A stretch of DNA of 64,000 bases from contig NZ_JAEFCA010000002.1 in assembly GCF_016405855.1 (NCBI RefSeq), positions 124,001 through 188,000 on the forward strand, in the 5' to 3' direction. The translations under genes and the position numbers were made by a program. Shown here in pieces: positions 60,991 to 64,000 of the stretch; the stretch's first letter is position 1, and every line of letters begins with the position of its first letter. The notes under the pieces were generated by a model. That model did no database searches. It saw nothing but the letters and a program-made list of their open reading frames with translations, and had not been told where the DNA came from. The stretch comes from Flavobacterium sp. IB48. GTDB lineage: Bacteria; Bacteroidota; Bacteroidia; Flavobacteriales; Flavobacteriaceae.

Positions 60991-61887
60991 CTATAACTTC
61001 AAGTTATAATGAGATGCTAAATTTTGAATAAACAATTCTGATAATGAGTCTGACTTTCCTTGTAAAGTTATGATGTAAAAATATCTTTCAATTGCTAATT
61101 GCTCTACATCCAAAACGATTAATTCTTTATTTTTCAACTCTTTACTTACAGCATGAATAGACATAAAAGCAAAACATTCTGAATTTAACAAATATGATTT
61201 TATACTTTCTGTACTTCCTAATTGCATCTCGATTTGCAAATCTGCTAGTTTTAAGTTGGCTTTTTTTAATGCAAATTCTATAACTTCAAGTGTTCCAGAA
61301 CCGCGTTCTCGAGTTATAAATTTCATTGATTTTAAATCAGTTATTGAAATTTCATTTTGTTGCACCAACGGATTTTTACTGCTGCAGACTAAAACCAATT
61401 CATCTTTTAAAAACGGAATGTATTTTATGGATTGATTTTTAGATTGTCCTTCAACAATTCCGATTTCGATTTCTTTATTGATTAAAGCATTTTCAATTTG
61501 TTCTGTATTTCCATTCAACAAATTGACTTTTATGTCTTTTTGCTTTTGATGAAAAGTAGCCAAAACTGGAGAAATAATATATTGCGAAATAGTTGTACTT
61601 GCTCCTAGTCTAAGCAAACCTTGACGTTCTGCATTAAAAGAACTCATTTCAAAGTCTATTTCGCGATAAATATCAAAAATACTTTTAGTATATTTTAGAA
61701 GAATTTTACCTGCTGGAGTTAAGGCAATTTTGGAACCGTTTCGCTCGAAGAGTTTGGTTTTATAGGTTTCTTCTAATTCTTGAATATGTTTAGAAACTGC
61801 TGGCTGCGTAATATATAATTCTGTTGCCGCTTTAGTAAAATTAAGGCGGAGCGCAACGGTGTAGAAAACTTTTAGCCTGAAGTCCAT
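60991..61887 (-). CDS. LysR-family transcriptional regulator
   Basis: 298 residues: N-terminal helix-turn-helix LNFTKAATELYITQPAVSKHIQELEETYKTKLFERN (15-50) and a C-terminal co-inducer-binding domain (about 90-298). Upstream of yeiH on the same strand, so probably its regulator; CysB-like LysR proteins are often next to yeiH. Its stop region overlaps the palindrome TATAACTT-C-AAGTTATA (60992-61008), which may be its own operator for yeiH. The gene 61909-62472 ends 21 bases before its start. Confidence 0.88.
   Translation of the reverse strand: MDFRLKVFYTVALRLNFTKAATELYITQPAVSKHIQELEETYKTKLFERNGSKIALTPAGKILLKYTKSIFDIYREIDFEMSSFNAERQGLLRLGASTTISQYIISPVLATFHQKQKDIKVNLLNGNTEQIENALINKEIEIGIVEGQSKNQSIKYIPFLKDELVLVCSSKNPLVQQNEISITDLKSMKFITRERGSGTLEVIEFALKKANLKLADLQIEMQLGSTESIKSYLLNSECFAFMSIHAVSKELKNKELIVLDVEQLAIERYFYIITLQGKSDSLSELFIQNLASHYNLKL
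60992..61008 (-). promoter_or_regulatory. Candidate LysR-type operator (T-N11-A palindrome)
   Basis: TATAACTTCAAGTTATA is a perfect inverted repeat with the LysR T-N11-A pattern. It lies inside the last codons of the LysR gene, 77-93 bases above the yeiH start codon. Confidence 0.5.
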
Positions 61888-61908
61888 TTTTTATATCTTA
61901 AAAATCAA

Positions 61909-62472
61909 TTAATCTTCTTGTATTTTTCCTCTCAAATACTCCATTATTTTAATGATTCCATTTGCCAAACCTTGATAATAATTTCCCTTTTTAAATTCTG
62001 GAATAAAATCATTTTCAATAATTTTCGAGGTGTCTTCATTTGAAAATATTTTTTCAATTCCATTTCCATTTTGAATTCTGATATTTTTATATCCCTTAGA
62101 AAATGCAATAAGAATTCCGTTATCTTTTCCTTTTTTACCAACTCCCCATGTTTTAGCGATATGCAATGATAAAGCTTCAAAATTGTTTTCCGCCACTTTG
62201 ATTGTATCAATTGTTACAATTGCGATTTCTATTGAAGTTTCCCTTTCGTATTTAGAAATTAAACTATCTAATTTTTTTTCTTCATTATCAGATAGAATCT
62301 TTTCATAATCATTAACCCAACCTTTTTGTTTAGGCAGAGCACTCCAATAAACCTCTCGATATGTTTTTACAATTTCCTGTTTTAAAGAATCACTTTGTTT
62401 TTTACTAATAGTTTGGCTAAAGGAAATATTGATTAGAAAAAATAAAAAAAGTAAAATTAAATTTCTATCCAT
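61909..62472 (-). CDS. Exported TPM-domain protein
   Basis: 187 residues with signal peptide MDRNLILLFLFFLINISFSQ. The TPM fold is recognised by WVNDYEKILSDNEEKKLDSLISKYERETSIEIAIVTIDTI and GKKGKDNGILIAFSKGYKNIRIQNGNGIEKIFSNEDTSKII (about 104-150). TPM proteins are periplasmic/luminal domains linked with photosystem or membrane-complex repair and with phosphatase-like metal sites; function in flavobacteria is unclear. No C-terminal membrane helix is present, unlike many TPM proteins. It is transcribed toward the LysR gene (21-base gap). Confidence 0.8.
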   Translation of the reverse strand: MDRNLILLFLFFLINISFSQTISKKQSDSLKQEIVKTYREVYWSALPKQKGWVNDYEKILSDNEEKKLDSLISKYERETSIEIAIVTIDTIKVAENNFEALSLHIAKTWGVGKKGKDNGILIAFSKGYKNIRIQNGNGIEKIFSNEDTSKIIENDFIPEFKKGNYYQGLANGIIKIMEYLRGKIQED

Positions 62473-62500
62473 TCAAAAAATATTAATTTTTAAAATTTAC

Positions 62501-64000
62501 TTAAAGCAACCCGTTATACTTTCTAACAAACCATTCTGTAGTCAATAAGGCAGCAATCAAAATCAATAACCAAACCCAGTCAATAATCGGGGTTTTGCTT
62601 GAGATATTTTTTTCGATTGATTTGTATTCTTTGTTTTCTAAAAGTGTATTAATCAATTGATCGGCTTGATCTTCGAAGAACGCTTTTCCTCCTGTTTGTT
62701 GTGCTAATTGCTGTAATTTAATTACGTCAGGATTTACGAATTGCTTTTCGATATCAAAATCTAAGATTTCAAAATGGCTTGCGTATGAAGTATTTGAATT
62801 TAATTCTTTTACTGTAAAATTATACTTTCCGGCTGGAAGTCCTTCTAAGTTAGCTGAAAAAGAATTACTTCCTTTCAGTAAATCGTAATTTTTAGTTTGT
62901 TTGGTCGCAGCATTTACAACAGTAATTGTAAGTCTGGCTTTTTCGTCAAACTCATAATTTTTATTGAAATATTGTGCATTTATGATAATTTCTTCTCCAG
63001 AGTTATAAAAACTTTCGTGTGTAACTACCAAAGATTTTTTTGAAGTCGATGACGCTAGATATTGAACTATTTTATCAATAAAAACATCATACTTTTCAAA
63101 TGATTGATTATCAACATGACTTTGCAAACGCCACTTCCAGCTGTTTTCTCCAAGAAGAAAAGCGGTTCTTTTTCCTTGATTTTCGGCAAAAGCCAACAAT
63201 GGAGCATTTGTAGAAACGTTTCGAATTTTCGAAGAAAGTAAAACAGATACATTTCCGTTTGTACTTATATTTCCGAATGGATTTTGCAAAGGCGGGAAAT
63301 TTTCAAAACCGATATCATCGATTGCAAACAGATTAAAGTCTGGATGGAATTCGCTAAGAAAATCTTCTCGCTGATTGCTCATTTTAAAAATCAGATTGTT
63401 CTGTTGCTGATTTAAAAAATTGAAATCGGTATTGTTTCCTGTTATAATAAAACTATTTGTTCCTTTTAATTTATTATTGTCAAATATTGGTTTGAAAGCT
63501 GTTGTTGGCTGATACAAAACTAAAACAGAAATATCATCTAAATTATTAATTTCGTTTGGCTTAACTAATACCACTTTACGCTGTGCATTAACTTCAATTG
63601 AACGTTTTAATGCAGCAATATCTGGGTGGTTTATAGCTGAAACAATTGCAATAGTAGACTTTTGATCGATAATTTCAACAGCAAAATTTTTGATGTTATT
63701 GTAACTGTTTTTCTCTTTTGCTGAGGATTGTATGCTGGCCTTATAAATTTGTAATCCAATTTTATCTGCTGGCAATAATAGATTTAAAGAAGCTGTTTTT
63801 TTTGATGGCGAGAAAGAAAGTTTCTCTTTTGCTACAACAGTATTTCCTTGCGAAATAGTAAATTCTGCATTGGCAGTTTTGTCCCCAGCATATTGTAAAA
63901 AAACTTCGACGGGAAATTTATTTTTATGAAAAGCGTATTTATTTACGTTGAGCTGATTGATTTTTAAATCGAAAAAAGTGGTTGTATCTCCCACAACCAA
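62501..64000 (-). CDS. Large membrane-anchored protein, C-terminal part (cut by right edge)
   Basis: The frame is open to base 64000, so the true start is outside; 499 residues are visible. They consist of beta-rich, Asn/Lys-rich extracytoplasmic domains: KYAFHKNKFPVEVFLQY (Ig-like), a Rossmann-like gatase segment KSTIAIVSAINHPDIAALKRSIEV with the end GKRTAFLLGENSWKWRLQS, a further beta domain, and a C-terminal membrane helix WVWLLILIAALLTTEWFVRKYNGLL. The order resembles the large BatA/VWA-associated membrane proteins of Bacteroidota, but the VWA part is not seen, so this is a guess. It ends 28 bases before the TPM gene. Confidence 0.6.
   Translation of the reverse strand: MVVGDTTTFFDLKINQLNVNKYAFHKNKFPVEVFLQYAGDKTANAEFTISQGNTVVAKEKLSFSPSKKTASLNLLLPADKIGLQIYKASIQSSAKEKNSYNNIKNFAVEIIDQKSTIAIVSAINHPDIAALKRSIEVNAQRKVVLVKPNEINNLDDISVLVLYQPTTAFKPIFDNNKLKGTNSFIITGNNTDFNFLNQQQNNLIFKMSNQREDFLSEFHPDFNLFAIDDIGFENFPPLQNPFGNISTNGNVSVLLSSKIRNVSTNAPLLAFAENQGKRTAFLLGENSWKWRLQSHVDNQSFEKYDVFIDKIVQYLASSTSKKSLVVTHESFYNSGEEIIINAQYFNKNYEFDEKARLTITVVNAATKQTKNYDLLKGSNSFSANLEGLPAGKYNFTVKELNSNTSYASHFEILDFDIEKQFVNPDVIKLQQLAQQTGGKAFFEDQADQLINTLLENKEYKSIEKNISSKTPIIDWVWLLILIAALLTTEWFVRKYNGLL

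Overview
The window looks like a chromosomal segment of a Flavobacterium (Bacteroidota, Flavobacteriaceae). It is strongly AT-rich and translation starts lack Shine-Dalgarno sequences. Many genes are preceded by the Bacteroidota-type -7 element TAnnTTTG, some with a TTG/TTTG -33 box. Gene content also fits: class II ketol-acid reductoisomerase, fused E1 alpha-beta dehydrogenase, GMEHQ-type M1 peptidases, and DUF294 plus DnaQ-like genes beside acs. No phage, IS element, CRISPR array, rRNA or tRNA is visible.

Layout. 1-15 kb: a cut choloylglycine-hydrolase-family gene (left edge), an alpha/beta hydrolase, an ABC-F ATPase and a lipoprotein. A compact six-gene minus-strand operon follows (nucleoside phosphorylase, DinB, VOC, DUF4265, a signal-less NMT1/THI5-like binding protein, a membrane transglutaminase-like protein). 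Then come a SUI1 factor, a 2OG-Fe(II) oxygenase, a fused 2-oxoacid dehydrogenase E1, and an MDR oxidoreductase with a Crp/Fnr-family regulator. 15-30 kb: MscS channel, two helicases, NDH-2, Bcr/CflA efflux pump, small exported proteins, the cNMP/CBS/DUF294 protein with its exonuclease-like partner, and acetyl-CoA synthetase. 30-39 kb: branched-chain amino acid genes ilvD-ilvB-ilvN-ilvC behind an attenuator, with leuA-leuB just upstream; leuC and leuD are absent. 39-45 kb: a helical-repeat protein, two tandem M1 peptidases and a CBM9-like protein. 45-53 kb: a complete his operon hisG-D-C-B-H-A-F-IE behind an attenuator. 53-64 kb: an OmpR/HisKA two-component system divergent from an LTA-synthase-like membrane sulfatase, a zinc-dependent phospholipase C/S1-P1-type protein, a LysR regulator with a YeiH transporter, a TPM-domain protein, and a membrane protein cut by the right edge.

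The most informative findings are regulatory. Two short leader peptides, not previously listed as genes, precede the two amino acid operons: one has five Ile and five Val codons in 25 (36227-36304), the other His x4-Phe-His in 19 (52958-53017). Each is followed by a strong intrinsic terminator, which is classic ribosome-mediated attenuation. An 11-bp-phased TTAA(G/T) array (55331-55396) sits between the two-component genes and the LTA-synthase-like gene. A perfect 7+7 palindrome lies about 42 bp upstream of the predicted start of the MDR oxidoreductase, directly below the Crp/Fnr gene. A 14-bp palindrome covers the -33 box of the NDH-2 gene, and a T-N11-A LysR-type palindrome precedes yeiH. 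Non-coding DNA carries several inverted-repeat families, found in nearly every spacer of the his operon, and a degenerate ~111-117-bp tandem repeat at 24.5-24.8 kb. I see no clear new defence or mobile system; the six-gene operon at 4.2-8.3 kb is the best candidate for an uncharacterised pathway.
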